From Streptomyces lydicus (GTDB lineage Bacteria > Actinomycetota > Actinomycetes > Streptomycetales > Streptomycetaceae): a DNA stretch of 64,000 nucleotides. Under the pieces are notes generated by a model. It saw nothing but the letters and a program-made list of their open reading frames with translations, did not search any database and was not told where the DNA came from. Positions within the stretch are counted from its first letter, which is position 1. Each line of letters opens with the position of its first letter. A program made the position numbers and the translations under genes. Shown piece by piece: positions 47,284 through 59,500 of this stretch. The DNA lies in assembly GCF_000717345.1 (NCBI RefSeq), contig NZ_JNZA01000010.1, forward strand, positions 1-64,000, read 5' to 3'.

Positions 47284-48365
47284 GGACCGCACTCGTCATC
47301 GGAACGGGCCTGATCGGCACCTCCGCCGCGCTCGCGCTCCACGCCCGCGGCGTCCAGGTCTACCTGGAGGACCACGACCAGGCGCAGGCCCTGACGGCCG
47401 CGGCGCTGGGCGCCGGCATCGCCGAGGCGCCCCCTGAGCCGGTCGACCTGGCCATCGTGGCCGTCCCCCCGGCCCATGTCGCCGCCGCGCTGGCCGGTGC
47501 CATCCGGCGCGGGGCGGCCCGGGCGTACATCGACGTCGCCAGCGTCAAGGGCGGCCCGCGCCGCGAGCTGGAGGAGCTGGGCTGCGACCTGAGCGGCTAC
47601 CTCGGGACGCACCCGATGGCCGGCAAGGAGCGCTCCGGCCCGCTGGCCGCCACCGCCGACCTCTTCGAGGGCCGCCCCTGGGTCCTCACCCCGACGCCCG
47701 GCGGCGACACCGAGGTGCTCAATCTCGCACTGGAGCTGGTCGCGCTGTGCCGGGCCGTCCCCGTGGTGATGGACGCGGACGCCCACGACCGGGCCGTCGC
47801 GCTGGTCTCGCACACCCCGCAGCTGCTCTCCAGCCTCGTCGCGGCCCGCCTCAAGGGCGCCGACGAGACCGCGGTACGCCTCTGCGGCCAGGGCATACGG
47901 GATGTGACGCGGATCGCCGCCTCCGATCCCGGCATGTGGATCGACATCCTCTCCGCCAACCCCGGCCCGGTCGCCGACGTGCTGGCCGAGATCGCCGCCG
48001 ATCTCGACGAGACGGTACGGTCCCTGCGCGCCCTGGAGTCCGCCGACGAGGACAAGCGCGGCGGCGGCGCGACCGGCATCGAGGACGTGCTGCGGCGCGG
48101 GAACGCCGGCCGCGAGCGGGTCCCCGGCAAGCACGGCGCCGCCCCCGCCTCCTACGAGATCGTCGCGGTGTACATCGGCGACCAGCCCGGCGAGCTGGCC
48201 CGGATCTTCGCCGACGCCGGCCGGGCCGGGGTCAACATCGAGGACGTCCGCATCGAGCACGCCACCGGCCAGCAGGCGGGCTTCATCCAGCTCATGGTCG
48301 AGCCGCAGACGGTGCCGGCGCTCACCGCGGAGCTGCGGGAGCGGGGCTGGTCGATCCGGCAGTGA
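47280..48365 (+). CDS. tyrA: Prephenate dehydrogenase with ACT domain
   Basis: 361 residues. NAD fold at the N-terminus (ALVIGTGLIGTSAALALHAR), catalytic His in GTHPMAGKERSG and a C-terminal ACT domain (YEIVAVYIGDQPGELARIFA). Converts prephenate to 4-hydroxyphenylpyruvate, the next step after AroH, with likely tyrosine feedback. GTG 47280 overlaps the aroH stop. Confidence 0.93.
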   Translation: MRTALVIGTGLIGTSAALALHARGVQVYLEDHDQAQALTAAALGAGIAEAPPEPVDLAIVAVPPAHVAAALAGAIRRGAARAYIDVASVKGGPRRELEELGCDLSGYLGTHPMAGKERSGPLAATADLFEGRPWVLTPTPGGDTEVLNLALELVALCRAVPVVMDADAHDRAVALVSHTPQLLSSLVAARLKGADETAVRLCGQGIRDVTRIAASDPGMWIDILSANPGPVADVLAEIAADLDETVRSLRALESADEDKRGGGATGIEDVLRRGNAGRERVPGKHGAAPASYEIVAVYIGDQPGELARIFADAGRAGVNIEDVRIEHATGQQAGFIQLMVEPQTVPALTAELRERGWSIRQ

Positions 48366-48463
48366 CACCGTGGACGGCGCCGTCCGGGTGAGCCAGTAAC
48401 CTTGTGCGAGGCCCTTATGGCCCTTGGACCCCCGCCCCGTGTACAAGAAAGGTGTTCGTCACC

Positions 48464-49183
48464 GTGGAAACCGCCGCTCGGACCGCCCCGGCTGCAGTGA
48501 TTGTCGCCATCGACGGTCCCGCAGGCACGGGCAAGTCCAGCACGTCCAAGGCCGTGGCCGCCAAGCTGGGCCTCGGCTACCTCGACACCGGTGCCCAGTA
48601 CCGCGCGATCACGTGGTGGATGCTGAACAACGGCATCGACATCAAGGACGCGACGGCCGTCGCCGACGCCGCCGCCAAGCCCGTGATCGTCTCCGGCACC
48701 GACCCGGCCGGCCCGACCATCACGGTCGACGGGCTGGACGCCGCGGGCCCGATCCGCACCCAGGAGGTCACCGCCGCGGTCAGCGCCGTCAGCGCGGTCC
48801 CCGAGGTGCGGGCCCTGATCACCGACCTGCAGCGCTCCATCGCCGCCTCGGCGCCGCGCGGCATCGTCGTCGAGGGCCGGGACATCGGCATCACGGTCCT
48901 GCCGGACGCCGACCTCAAGGTCTTCCTCACCGCCTCCGCCGAGGCGCGGGCGGCCCGCCGCAGCGGCGAGCTCAAGGGCAAGGAGGCCACCGACCTGGCC
49001 GCCACCCGCGAGGCGCTGATCAAGCGGGACGCCGCCGACTCCTCCCGGAAGACCTCCCCGCTGGCCAAGGCGGACGACGCCGTCGAGGTGGACACCACCG
49101 ACCTGACGCTGGAGCAGGTCATCGAGTGCGTGGTCACCCTCATCGAGGGCGTCAGCGCCGAAAAGGCGGGACTCGCGCGGTGA
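48464..49183 (+). CDS. cmk: Cytidylate kinase
   Basis: 239 residues. P-loop AIDGPAGTGKSSTSKAVAAK near residue 17, LDTGAQYRA and EGRDIGITVLPDADLKVFLT. Phosphorylates CMP/dCMP. GTG 48464 has AAAGG 11 bases upstream; GTG 48452 is possible. The stop overlaps the acyltransferase start (GTGA). Conserved cmk-der neighbourhood. Confidence 0.94.
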   Translation: METAARTAPAAVIVAIDGPAGTGKSSTSKAVAAKLGLGYLDTGAQYRAITWWMLNNGIDIKDATAVADAAAKPVIVSGTDPAGPTITVDGLDAAGPIRTQEVTAAVSAVSAVPEVRALITDLQRSIAASAPRGIVVEGRDIGITVLPDADLKVFLTASAEARAARRSGELKGKEATDLAATREALIKRDAADSSRKTSPLAKADDAVEVDTTDLTLEQVIECVVTLIEGVSAEKAGLAR

Positions 49184-49836
49184 CCGGCGCCGGCGGGGTG
49201 CCGTCCGAGGCCGGCGCCGCGGTCGGCCGGCGGATCGGCATCGGTCTGATGTACGGGCTGTGGCGGCCGCGGGTGCTGGGCGCCTGGCGGGTGCCGTCGG
49301 CCGGGCCGGTGATCCTTGCCGTCAACCACTCGCACGGCATCGACGGCCCGATGCTGATGGGCACCGCGCCCCGGCCGGTGCACTTCCTGATCAAGAAAGA
49401 AGCCTTCGTCGGCCCGCTGGACCCGTTCCTGCGGGGCATCGGGCAGCTGAAGGTGGACCGCAGCGCCGCCGACCGCAAGGCGATCACCGACGCGCTCGGG
49501 GTGCTGGCGCAGGGCGGGGTGCTGGGTATCTTCCCCGAGGGCACCCGGGGCGAGGGCGACTTCGCCTCCCTGCGGGCGGGCCTGGCGTACTTCGCGGTGC
49601 GCTCCGGCGCCCCCGTCGTGCCGGTGGCGGTGCTCGGCGGCAAGGACCGGCGCAGCCGGCTGTCGCCCGCCGTACCGCCGCTGCGCACCCGCATCGACGT
49701 GGTCTTCGGCGACGCCTTCGAGGCGGGCGACGGGAGCGGCCGGCGCACCCGTAAGGCGCTCGACGAGGCGACCGTACGGATCCAGGAGCGGCTGACCGCC
49801 CACCTGGCGGAGGCCAGGCGCCTGACCGGGCGCTGA
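49180..49836 (+). CDS. PlsC-like 1-acylglycerol-3-phosphate acyltransferase
   Basis: 218 residues. HX4D-type motif NHSHGIDGP near residue 48 and FPEGTRGEGDFASLRAGLAY near residue 125. Acyl transfer to lysophosphatidate or a related lipid. GTG 49180 overlaps the cmk stop. A plsC-like gene between cmk and der is common in actinobacteria. Confidence 0.88.
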   Translation: MTGAGGVPSEAGAAVGRRIGIGLMYGLWRPRVLGAWRVPSAGPVILAVNHSHGIDGPMLMGTAPRPVHFLIKKEAFVGPLDPFLRGIGQLKVDRSAADRKAITDALGVLAQGGVLGIFPEGTRGEGDFASLRAGLAYFAVRSGAPVVPVAVLGGKDRRSRLSPAVPPLRTRIDVVFGDAFEAGDGSGRRTRKALDEATVRIQERLTAHLAEARRLTGR

Positions 49837-49902
49837 CCGACACTTGAGTAGTGGGCCGCGGACGAGCGGCCCACCGATGATGATGAACGAGGAACGGACT
49901 TC

Positions 49903-51363
49903 ATGAACGACCAGATCCCCACCGGCGACGAGCACGGTGCGCTTGGCGACGCCGAGTACGCGGAGTTCATGGAGCTCGCCGCGGAGGAGGGCTTCGACCT
50001 GGAGGAGGTCGAGGGCGACATCGCCGCGGCCGGCCACGGTCCGCTGCCCGTCCTCGCCGTCATCGGCCGCCCCAATGTCGGCAAGTCGACTCTGGTGAAC
50101 CGCATCATCGGCCGCCGTGAGGCGGTCGTCGAGGACAAGCCGGGCGTCACCCGCGACCGCGTCACCTACGAGGCCGACTGGAACGGCCGCCGCTTCAAGG
50201 TCGTCGACACCGGCGGCTGGGAGCAGGACGTCCTCGGCATCGACGCCTCCGTCGCGATGCAGGCCGAGTTCGCCATCGAGGCGGCCGACGCGGTGGTCTT
50301 CGTCGTCGACGCCAAGGTCGGCGCGACCGACACCGACGAGGCCGTCGTCAAGCTGCTGCGCCGGGCCGGCAAGCCGGTGGTGCTGGTGGCCAACAAGGTC
50401 GACGGCCCCTCGGGCGAGGCCGACGCCGCCATGCTGTGGTCGCTGGGCCTCGGTGAGCCGCACCCCATCTCCGCGCTGCACGGCCGCGGCACCGGCGACA
50501 TGCTGGACGCCGCCCTGGAGGCACTGCCCGAGGCGCCCGCGCAGACCTTCGGCCAGACCGTCGGCGGCCCCCGCCGGATCGCGCTGATCGGCCGCCCCAA
50601 CGTCGGCAAGTCCTCGCTGCTGAACAAGGTCGCCGGCGAGGAGCGGGTGGTCGTCAACGAGATCGCCGGTACCACGCGCGACCCGGTCGACGAGATGATC
50701 GAACTGGGCGGCAAGACCTGGAAGTTCGTGGACACCGCCGGCATCCGCCGCCGGGTGCACCTCCAGGAGGGCGCCGACTACTACGCCTCGCTGCGCACCG
50801 CGGCGGCCGTGGAGAAGGCCGAGGTCGCCGTCGTCCTGATCGACGCGTCCGAGTCCATCAGCGTCCAGGACCAGCGCATCATCACGATGGCCGTGGAGGC
50901 GGGACGCGCCCTGGTCATCGCCTACAACAAGTGGGACACCCTCGACGAGGAGCGCCGCTTCTACCTGGAGCGGGAGATCGAGCGGGACCTCGTCCAGATC
51001 CCGTGGGCGATGCGGGTCAACGTCTCCGCGCGCACCGGCCGCCACATGGAGAAGCTGGTGCCGGCGATCGAGACCGCGCTGTCCGGCTGGGAGACGCGTA
51101 TCCCCACCGGGCGGCTGAACGCCTTCCTCGGCGAGATCGTCGCCTCTCACCCGCACCCGATCCGCGGCGGCAAGCAGCCCCGCATCCTCTTCGGCACCCA
51201 GGCCGGCACCAAGCCCCCGCGCTTCGTCCTCTTCGCCTCCGGCTTCCTGGAGGCCGGCTACCGCCGCTTCGTCGAGCGCCGTCTGCGTGAGGAGTTCGGT
51301 TTCGACGGGACGCCGATTCACATCTCGGTGCGGGTGCGGGAGAAGCGCAGCAAGAAGAAGTAG
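49903..51363 (+). CDS. der: GTPase Der (EngA)
   Basis: 486 residues. Two tandem G domains: [20 protein letters not shown] at about residues 53-72, and [20 protein letters not shown] near residue 226, then the KH-like end ([20 protein letters not shown]). Acts in 50S ribosome assembly. An acidic 45-residue N-terminal extension is normal for actinobacteria. ATG 49903 has GAGGAACGG about 10 bases upstream. Confidence 0.96.
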   Translation: MNDQIPTGDEHGALGDAEYAEFMELAAEEGFDLEEVEGDIAAAGHGPLPVLAVIGRPNVGKSTLVNRIIGRREAVVEDKPGVTRDRVTYEADWNGRRFKVVDTGGWEQDVLGIDASVAMQAEFAIEAADAVVFVVDAKVGATDTDEAVVKLLRRAGKPVVLVANKVDGPSGEADAAMLWSLGLGEPHPISALHGRGTGDMLDAALEALPEAPAQTFGQTVGGPRRIALIGRPNVGKSSLLNKVAGEERVVVNEIAGTTRDPVDEMIELGGKTWKFVDTAGIRRRVHLQEGADYYASLRTAAAVEKAEVAVVLIDASESISVQDQRIITMAVEAGRALVIAYNKWDTLDEERRFYLEREIERDLVQIPWAMRVNVSARTGRHMEKLVPAIETALSGWETRIPTGRLNAFLGEIVASHPHPIRGGKQPRILFGTQAGTKPPRFVLFASGFLEAGYRRFVERRLREEFGFDGTPIHISVRVREKRSKKK

Positions 51364-51420
51364 CGGCCGCGGGCCCGGGGCCCCGGGCGGGGTCCGGAGT
51401 TCGTCGGTTCCGGCTGTGGG

Positions 51421-51762
51421 TCAGCGACTGTGCGGGCGGGCGTCGCGCTGGCCCGGGGGGAGGGCCGGCAGGTGGCCCCGGGCGTGGTACGGCTGGCGGC
51501 CGATGACCTCCCAGTGCCCCGCGGCCGCCGGCGTACGGCTCCAGCCCCCGGTGCCGCGCAGCACCTCCGAGGTCTCCGGCTCGTCCGTACGGTCCCCGGG
51601 CAGGGCCCGGAAGGAGCGCCGGTACTCGGCGTACAGCTCGTCGTAGATCGGGGTGGCCGAGCCGCGGTCCGTCGTGTGCGACGGTCCGCGCTCGTGCGAC
51701 GGGCGCATGCCGGGGATCGGGTGGGTGTACGGGGCGCGGGAGGAGGGGTCGTATGCGTGCAC
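51421..51762 (-). CDS. Small actinobacterial protein of unknown function
   Basis: 113 residues from GTG 51762, the start of the HAYDPSSRAPYTHPIPGMRP segment; ATG 51831 would give 136. A short conserved-looking core is ATPIYDELYAEYRRSFRALP, followed by HWEVIGRQPYH. No domain recognised. No SD for either start, so the 5' end is uncertain. Convergent with der. Confidence 0.5.
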   Translation of the reverse strand: MHAYDPSSRAPYTHPIPGMRPSHERGPSHTTDRGSATPIYDELYAEYRRSFRALPGDRTDEPETSEVLRGTGGWSRTPAAAGHWEVIGRQPYHARGHLPALPPGQRDARPHSR

Positions 51763-51881
51763 GTATGTGCCAACGACCCCGATCCCCGTGGGATGCGGCT
51801 TTCGTGCGGAAATGGCCGATCGCGAGGGCATGACCGGCCGGATCGGCGGCCCTGCCCCCGCGATCGGGTGCTGTGTGACTG

Positions 51882-54082
<2,201 letters not shown>

Positions 54083-54292
54083 GCGGCCCGGACGGGGAAT
54101 CGGGGGTTCAGGTTCCCTGCTTCTGTTACCGATGTCCTCACTCTTTCGGAACATCTTGGCGAAAGCCCCCAACCCGGAACCGCGGGGCGAGGTCTTTGCG
54201 TTCAGTGAGTGGGGCCTGTCGTGCGGACGGGGAGTGCGATGTGGTTCCCAGGGGCGCTGGAAAGACCGGGAGACCAGGGGACACGGGGACGG

Positions 54293-55552
54293 ATGCACAT
54301 CTCATTCCTGATTCACAATGCCTACGGCATCGGGGGGACGATCCGGACCACGTTCAACCTGGCCGGGACGCTCGCCGAGCGGCACGACGTCGAGATCGTG
54401 TCCGTGCTGCGCCACCGCGACGCCCCGGTCTTCGACCTCGGCCCCCGCGTCGCGCTGCGGCATCTCGTGGACCTCAGGGAGTCCGGCCCGTCCGGTGACG
54501 GCGCCGACCCGGCGCACGCCCGGCCCGCCAAGGTGTTCCCCGCCGCCGAGGGCCGCTACGGGCAGTACAGCGAGCTCACCGACCGCCGGATCGCCCAGCA
54601 CCTGCGCCGGACGGAGGCCGATGTGGTGGTCGGCACCCGGCCGGGGCTGAACGTCCACATCGCCCGGCAGACGCGCCGCGGGCCGGTCCGGGTCGGGCAG
54701 GAGCACCTGACCCTGGACAGCCACAGCCGGGCGCTCAAGCTGGCGCTGCGCGGCGCCTATCCGCGGCTGGACGCGGTCACGACCGTCACCGAGGCCGACG
54801 CCCTCGCCTACCGCCGGACGCTCCGGCTGCCCGGCGTACGCGTCGAGGCGGTGCCCAACAGCGTTCCCGCCCCCGGCCTGCCGCCCGCCGACGGCAGCGG
54901 CAAGTGGGTCGTCGCGGCCGGCCGGCTCGCCCGCGTCAAGCGCTACGACGTGCTCATACAAGCCTTCGCGCAGGTCGTCGCCGAGCGCCCCGACTGGCGG
55001 CTGCGGATCTACGGCGGCGGCGCGGAGAAGGCTGACCTGCGCGCCCTGATAACCGAACTCGGCCTGTACAACCACGTCTTCCTGATGGGTCCGGCCAGCC
55101 CCCTGGAGTCCGAGTGGGCCAAGGGCTCGATCGCCGCGGTCTCCTCCAGCCTGGAGTCCTTCGGGATGACGATCGTCGAGGCGATGCGGTGCGGGCTGCC
55201 GGTGGTGGCCACGGACTGTCCGCACGGGCCGGGCGAGATCATCACCGACGGGGTGGACGGCACGCTGGTGCCGGTCGGCGACCCCGGCGCGCTGGCCGGT
55301 GGGCTGCTCACGCTCATCAACGACGACGCGGCCCGGACACGGATGGGCGCCGCCGCGCTGGCCTCGTCCGCCCGCTTCGACCCCGGCCGGATCGCCGGCC
55401 GCTACGAGGCGCTCTTCGGTGAGCTGCTCGCGCGCCGCCGCGCCAGCCGGCTGCGCGGCAGCCTGCACCGCGCCCGGGGCGCCCTGCTCAGCGGCGCCTA
55501 CGCCACCAAGGACGCGGCCCGCGCCGCACTGAGAGGGGTGCGGACGGCATGA
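54293..55552 (+). CDS. Glycosyltransferase family 4, teichoic-acid/glycan type
   Basis: 419 residues. Opens MHISFLIHNAYGIGGTIRTT and has donor-site motifs VVAAGRLARVKRYDVLIQAF and SSLESFGMTIVEAMRCGLPV (EX7E). No membrane span, cytoplasmic. ATG 54293 has GGGGA a few bases upstream. Stop overlaps the next start (ATGA), so coupled with the unknown protein that follows. Confidence 0.88.
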   Translation: MHISFLIHNAYGIGGTIRTTFNLAGTLAERHDVEIVSVLRHRDAPVFDLGPRVALRHLVDLRESGPSGDGADPAHARPAKVFPAAEGRYGQYSELTDRRIAQHLRRTEADVVVGTRPGLNVHIARQTRRGPVRVGQEHLTLDSHSRALKLALRGAYPRLDAVTTVTEADALAYRRTLRLPGVRVEAVPNSVPAPGLPPADGSGKWVVAAGRLARVKRYDVLIQAFAQVVAERPDWRLRIYGGGAEKADLRALITELGLYNHVFLMGPASPLESEWAKGSIAAVSSSLESFGMTIVEAMRCGLPVVATDCPHGPGEIITDGVDGTLVPVGDPGALAGGLLTLINDDAARTRMGAAALASSARFDPGRIAGRYEALFGELLARRRASRLRGSLHRARGALLSGAYATKDAARAALRGVRTA

Positions 55553-56553
55553 CCGCGTCGAGCGAGTTGACCATGACCGGAGAAGAGATGAAGGAGTCGG
55601 CCGCCATCGAGCAGGAATCCGCGGCGGGAGCGGAGCCCGGCGGCGCCGGGCTCCGGGCGGTGCCCGGGAGCGAGAAGGACGGACGCGCGGACGGAAGCGG
55701 GACGGACGGGGCGGCGCCCGGTGAGCTGCGCGCCGACTGCATAGCGGACTCCGCCGGCGGCCTCACCTTCGACCTGACCGCCCCTCAGGGCACCGCCGTC
55801 GCCTGGAGCGCGGCGTTGGTGCTGCGGCTGCGTGGCGGCGACGGCGCGGACGACGAGGTGCGGCTGCCGCTCGGACCGAACGGCGCCGGCCGGCTGCGCG
55901 CCGTGCTGCCCAGCACCGTCGCGCTCGCCGAGGGCCGCTGGAACGCCTACGCCGACCTCGGCGACGGCCGCGATCCGCGCCGGCTGCTGCCGGGCGTCAA
56001 CGACCTGCGGTCGCTGGTGGACCGCCGTCCGCTGGCGGGCGTCGGGCGGCTCGGCGTACGGATCCCGTACGCGACCAAGTTCGGCAATCTCGCGCTGCGC
56101 AGCTGGCTGCGCGGGCCGCATGCGGAGGCGGGCGACCTGCTGGTGGCGCCGGACGGGGTGACCGTCACCGGCCGTCTCTACGGCGCCGTGCCGGCCGCCG
56201 GAGCCCGCGCCGAGGCACGTGCCCGGCGCACCCCCGGGCCGGACGGCGAGCCGGATACCGTCAGTGTGCCGCTGACCGTCGAGGGGCCGGACTTCACCTT
56301 CACCCTGCCCTACGAGGAGCTGGCCGGCCGCTGGGAGAGCGGCAGCGAGCCCTGGGACCTGTGGCTGCGGCCCGCCGAGGGTGCCCGGCCGGTCCGGATC
56401 GCCCGCCTCCTGGACGACGTCGCGGACAAGAAGCAGGTCTTCAGCTATCCGGCGCTGGCGGTGCCGTGCGGGGCGACGCAGGTCAGGGTCGGTCCGTACT
56501 ACACGCTCGACAACGACCTGGCCGTACGGGTCGCCGGGCCCGCCGGGGACTGA
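55549..56553 (+). CDS. Protein coupled to the GT4, function unknown
   Basis: 334 residues. First 65 are acidic, Gly/Ala-rich and likely disordered. The remainder is beta-rich (GRWNAYADLGDGRDPRRLLP; FTFTLPYEELAGRWESGSEP; WDLWLRPAEGARPVRIARLL), resembling carbohydrate/immunoglobulin-like accessory domains seen with wall glycosyltransferases. I cannot name a family. ATG 55549 overlaps the GT4 stop. Confidence 0.72.
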   Translation: MTASSELTMTGEEMKESAAIEQESAAGAEPGGAGLRAVPGSEKDGRADGSGTDGAAPGELRADCIADSAGGLTFDLTAPQGTAVAWSAALVLRLRGGDGADDEVRLPLGPNGAGRLRAVLPSTVALAEGRWNAYADLGDGRDPRRLLPGVNDLRSLVDRRPLAGVGRLGVRIPYATKFGNLALRSWLRGPHAEAGDLLVAPDGVTVTGRLYGAVPAAGARAEARARRTPGPDGEPDTVSVPLTVEGPDFTFTLPYEELAGRWESGSEPWDLWLRPAEGARPVRIARLLDDVADKKQVFSYPALAVPCGATQVRVGPYYTLDNDLAVRVAGPAGD

Positions 56554-56654
56554 CGCCCCGGCGGAGTCCCGTTGCGCCCCGAGGACCGGAGCGCCCTCAC
56601 AGGGCGGGGGCATCGAGGACCGTAGCTGTCCGCGAGGGCTGCGAGACTCGGGGC

Positions 56655-57608
56655 ATGTTGGAGACCTCGGCACGTCTGCTGCGCCTGCTCTCGCTCCTGC
56701 AGGCCCATCGGGAGTGGTCCGGCGCGGAACTCGCCGACCGCCTCGCCGTCACCCCGCGCACGGTCCGCCGGGACGTCGACCGGCTGCGCGAGCTGGGCTA
56801 CCCCGTCCACTCGGCACCCGGCACGGCCGGCGGCTACCGGCTCGGCGCCGGGGCCGAGCTGCCGCCGCTGCTGCTCGACGACGAGGAAGCGGTCGCGGTC
56901 GCCGTGGGGCTGCGCACCGCCGCGGGCGGCGGCGTCGAGGGCATCGAGGAGACGTCCGTACGGGCGCTGGCCAAGCTGGAGCAGGTGCTGCCGCACCGGC
57001 TGCGGCGCCGTGTCGGGGCGCTCACCGCCTTCACCGTGCCGATGCCCAGCGGCGGCCCCCGCGTCGACGCGGAGGTGCTCACCGAGCTGGCGCACGCCTG
57101 CCGGGACTCCCGGCAGCTGCGGTTCGACTACACCGCTCACGGCGGGACGGTCTCCGGCCGCACCGTCGAACCGCACCGGCTGGTCTGCGCCCAGCGCCGC
57201 TGGTACCTCGTGGCCTGGGACACCGGCCGCGAGGACTGGCGCACCTACCGCGTCGACCGCATCGTCCCCACCCCGCCGCACGGCCCCCGCTTCACGCCCC
57301 GCACGCCGCCCGCCGAGGACCTCGCGGCCTATGTCTCGCAGGGCATCTCCACCCGCGTCTACGCCCGGCAGGCCACCGTCCTGCTGCACGCCTCGGTGGA
57401 AGAGGCCGCGGCACACATCAGCCCGTCGGCGGGCGTGCTGGAGGCCGTCGACGAGGGGCGCTGCCTGCTGCGGACCGGGGCGCACACGCTGGAGATGATG
57501 GTGGTCCACCTCGTGATGACCGGTTTCGACTTCGAGGTCCGCGAGCCGCCGGAGCTGGTCGACCGGCTGCGGGAGATCAGGGACCGGCTCTCCCGGGCAC
57601 TGGGGTGA
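56655..57608 (+). CDS. YafY/WYL-domain transcriptional regulator
   Basis: 317 residues. N-terminal winged HTH (RLLRLLSLLQAHREWSGAEL; VTPRTVRRDVDRLRELGYPV) and a WYL domain (VEPHRLVCAQRRWYLVAWDT). Such proteins bind nucleotides or nucleic acid as ligand. ATG 56655 lacks an SD. Target unknown. Confidence 0.9.
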   Translation: MLETSARLLRLLSLLQAHREWSGAELADRLAVTPRTVRRDVDRLRELGYPVHSAPGTAGGYRLGAGAELPPLLLDDEEAVAVAVGLRTAAGGGVEGIEETSVRALAKLEQVLPHRLRRRVGALTAFTVPMPSGGPRVDAEVLTELAHACRDSRQLRFDYTAHGGTVSGRTVEPHRLVCAQRRWYLVAWDTGREDWRTYRVDRIVPTPPHGPRFTPRTPPAEDLAAYVSQGISTRVYARQATVLLHASVEEAAAHISPSAGVLEAVDEGRCLLRTGAHTLEMMVVHLVMTGFDFEVREPPELVDRLREIRDRLSRALG

Positions 57609-58054
57609 CGCACCGGCGCGGGGCGCCGGCCCGGCGGCCGTCGCGGGCGGTCCGCAGGGCCGGGGGTGGGCCACGGTGAAGTGTCCGTGATCCGGCGGGC
57701 TGGGCGATGTGCGGAAAATGTGTGTGGAGTGTGTCGCGTTGGCCAATTCTCGTCCGGCTGATTAAAGGGCCGGGGTAAAGGGAATCCGGCACTGACGCAG
57801 GATTAATTTCGGACTGCGCTCCGCCCGGTCCGGGACGGCCATGCCCGTTCCGTGTTCGATCAAGGCGGAATTCCGGCCGGTTTATTTTTCCACCCGGTTG
57901 CCCCGTCACTCGGCGCGTACGGGTGACGGAAGTCCCGGCAAACCCGGGAACGCGCGCTGTGACACAAGTGTGACCATCGGCGGACCGGATAGTCATCGAG
58001 GTGTGCGATGGGCGGCCCTTCCGCGGGCCCGGGCGGGCGCCTACGGTGGCTGCC
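57609..58054. other. Non-coding region, 446 bases
   Basis: Lower GC than its surroundings in parts, e.g. TTTATTTTT near 57880. No frame with Streptomyces codon bias or RBS is seen. Only the promoter hexamer at 58042 is assignable. Confidence 0.5.
58042..58047 (+). promoter_or_regulatory. -10 element of the I78-like gene
   Basis: TACGGT ends 7 bases before ATG 58055, with no SD, indicating a leaderless mRNA. Confidence 0.5.
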
Positions 58055-58270
58055 ATGGCTGATGTACCGAACCTTCCGGACAACCCTCAGGACGACGTCG
58101 AGACGTACGTCGGCCTCGGTCGGCAGGACGCCGAGGAGCTGGCCAGAGCGCGTGGCTGGAGCACCGTCCGCTCGCTGCCGCCGGGCGCGATCATCACGAT
58201 GGAGTACGTAGCGGGCCGCCTCAACTTCGAGGTGAAGGACGACACGGTGCACCGCAGCTGGCCGGGCTGA
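58055..58270 (+). CDS. I78 family peptidase inhibitor-like protein
   Basis: 71 residues. Core ARARGWSTVRSLPPGAIITM followed by EYVAGRLNFEVKDD matches the I78/potato-inhibitor-type fold, in which the binding loop lies near PPGAIITMEY. No signal peptide. Whether it inhibits a protease is unknown. Followed by a strong terminator. Confidence 0.8.
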   Translation: MADVPNLPDNPQDDVETYVGLGRQDAEELARARGWSTVRSLPPGAIITMEYVAGRLNFEVKDDTVHRSWPG

Positions 58271-58305
58271 GCCCCGCTCCCGACCCGTACCGACGACTGC
58301 CGACG

Positions 58306-58349
58306 ACGAAGGCCCCGGCCGCTCCAGGAGGAGCGGCCGGGGCCTTCGT
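58306..58349. terminator. Strong bidirectional terminator
   Basis: A perfect 19-bp stem (58306-58324 with 58331-58349), loop CAGGAG, 36 bases after the I78 stop and before the convergent PAP2 gene. Confidence 0.88.
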
Positions 58350-58369
58350 GGCGGGGCGGGGATGTGCGT

Positions 58370-58523
58370 ACCGGCCCCGCGGTCGGTGGGGCGGTCAGCC
58401 GCCGGTGTTGCGGCCGCGGCCGGAGGCCGGGCTCAGCGGCGTGGTGACCGGCCCCGCGGTCGGTGGGGCGGTCAGCCGCCGGTGTTGCGGCCGCGGCCGG
58501 AGGCCGGGCTCAGCGGCGTGGTG
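58370..58523. repeat. 77-bp tandem duplication over the PAP2 gene end
   Basis: 58370-58446 and 58447-58523 are identical over 77 bases. Each contains the last codons and stop of the PAP2 gene on the minus strand. 77 is not a multiple of 3, so the outer copy does not extend the protein. Confidence 0.93.
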
Positions 58524-59500
58524 CGCGGTACGCGGTCCGCGTGCGGCGGCCGGCGGCTGCCCGCCGGGGTGACCGGGGTCCGCTCCGAACGCGTGGTGTG
58601 CGGCCGCGCCGGGTGGTGCGGCCAGCCGTCCGGGGCGCGGCTGGCGGCGCGGGGCGCGGCGCCGATGGCCTCGCGTACGAGCACCTCGCCATCGGGGGCG
58701 ATGCGCTGCCGCGACAGCCCGGGGGCCAGCGCGTCGGCCGGCAGCGGGCCGCGCAGCGAATCGGGGCGCAGCCGCAGCCACAGCCGCAGCAGGATGCCCA
58801 TCAGGCGGTCCTCCACCCAGGTGATGCCGGGCTCCAGCCACGGCATCGCCAGCAGCACCAGCAGGCCGGCGGCCCAGCCCAGCAGCACGTCGCTCACCCA
58901 GTGCGTGCCCAGGTAGACGGTCGTCATGCCGACGCCCAGCGCGCCCAGCGCGGCGATCACCGACAGCGTGCGGCGGCGCAGCGGGGTGGTCGCCAGGTAG
59001 GCCAGCACGCCCCAGGTGACCACGGCGTTCGCGGTGTGACCCGAGGGGAATATGTCGCCGCCCAGCCACATCTCGTTGGAGCCGACGGTCGTCGCGTAGT
59101 GCGGGCCGAGCCGGCTCATGCCGAGCTTGGCCGCGCCCACGGTGATGTTCAGCAGCAGCAGTGAGGCGCCGAGCACCAGCAGCGGGTGGAGGTTGCGCTG
59201 GCGCCAGCAGCGCCAGCCCAGCCAGGCCGCCACCGCCACCGCGGTCGGCCCGCGCTGCCCCAGCACGACGAAGTAGTCGAGGAAGGCATGGATCGAAGGC
59301 CATTGCTTGTACGGCCTGAAGAACATGACTTGCCAGTCGAAGGTGACCAGCCATGAAGTGGCCAGCACTCCGACCACGATCGCCGCGTACACCGCCAGCG
59401 TGCCGCCGAACAGCCACAGGCGGGTCCGGGTCATCTGGGGTGGCCGGGCACGATCGGTCGGGCGCTCCTCCATCTGGTCGAGCTTCTCATCGGTACGCAC
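58472..59500 (-). CDS. PAP2 family lipid phosphatase
   Basis: 342 residues, several TM segments. Motifs: KLGMSRLGP (variant of KX6RP), FPSGHTANAV and LGTHWVSDVLLGWAAG. Dephosphorylates a lipid pyrophosphate, such as undecaprenyl pyrophosphate. GTG 59500 has a -10-like TAACGT 7 bases upstream and no SD, so leaderless. C-terminal 60 residues are Arg/Pro-rich; the last part lies in the 77-bp repeat. Confidence 0.88.
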   Translation of the reverse strand: MRTDEKLDQMEERPTDRARPPQMTRTRLWLFGGTLAVYAAIVVGVLATSWLVTFDWQVMFFRPYKQWPSIHAFLDYFVVLGQRGPTAVAVAAWLGWRCWRQRNLHPLLVLGASLLLLNITVGAAKLGMSRLGPHYATTVGSNEMWLGGDIFPSGHTANAVVTWGVLAYLATTPLRRRTLSVIAALGALGVGMTTVYLGTHWVSDVLLGWAAGLLVLLAMPWLEPGITWVEDRLMGILLRLWLRLRPDSLRGPLPADALAPGLSRQRIAPDGEVLVREAIGAAPRAASRAPDGWPHHPARPHTTRSERTPVTPAGSRRPPHADRVPRTTPLSPASGRGRNTGG

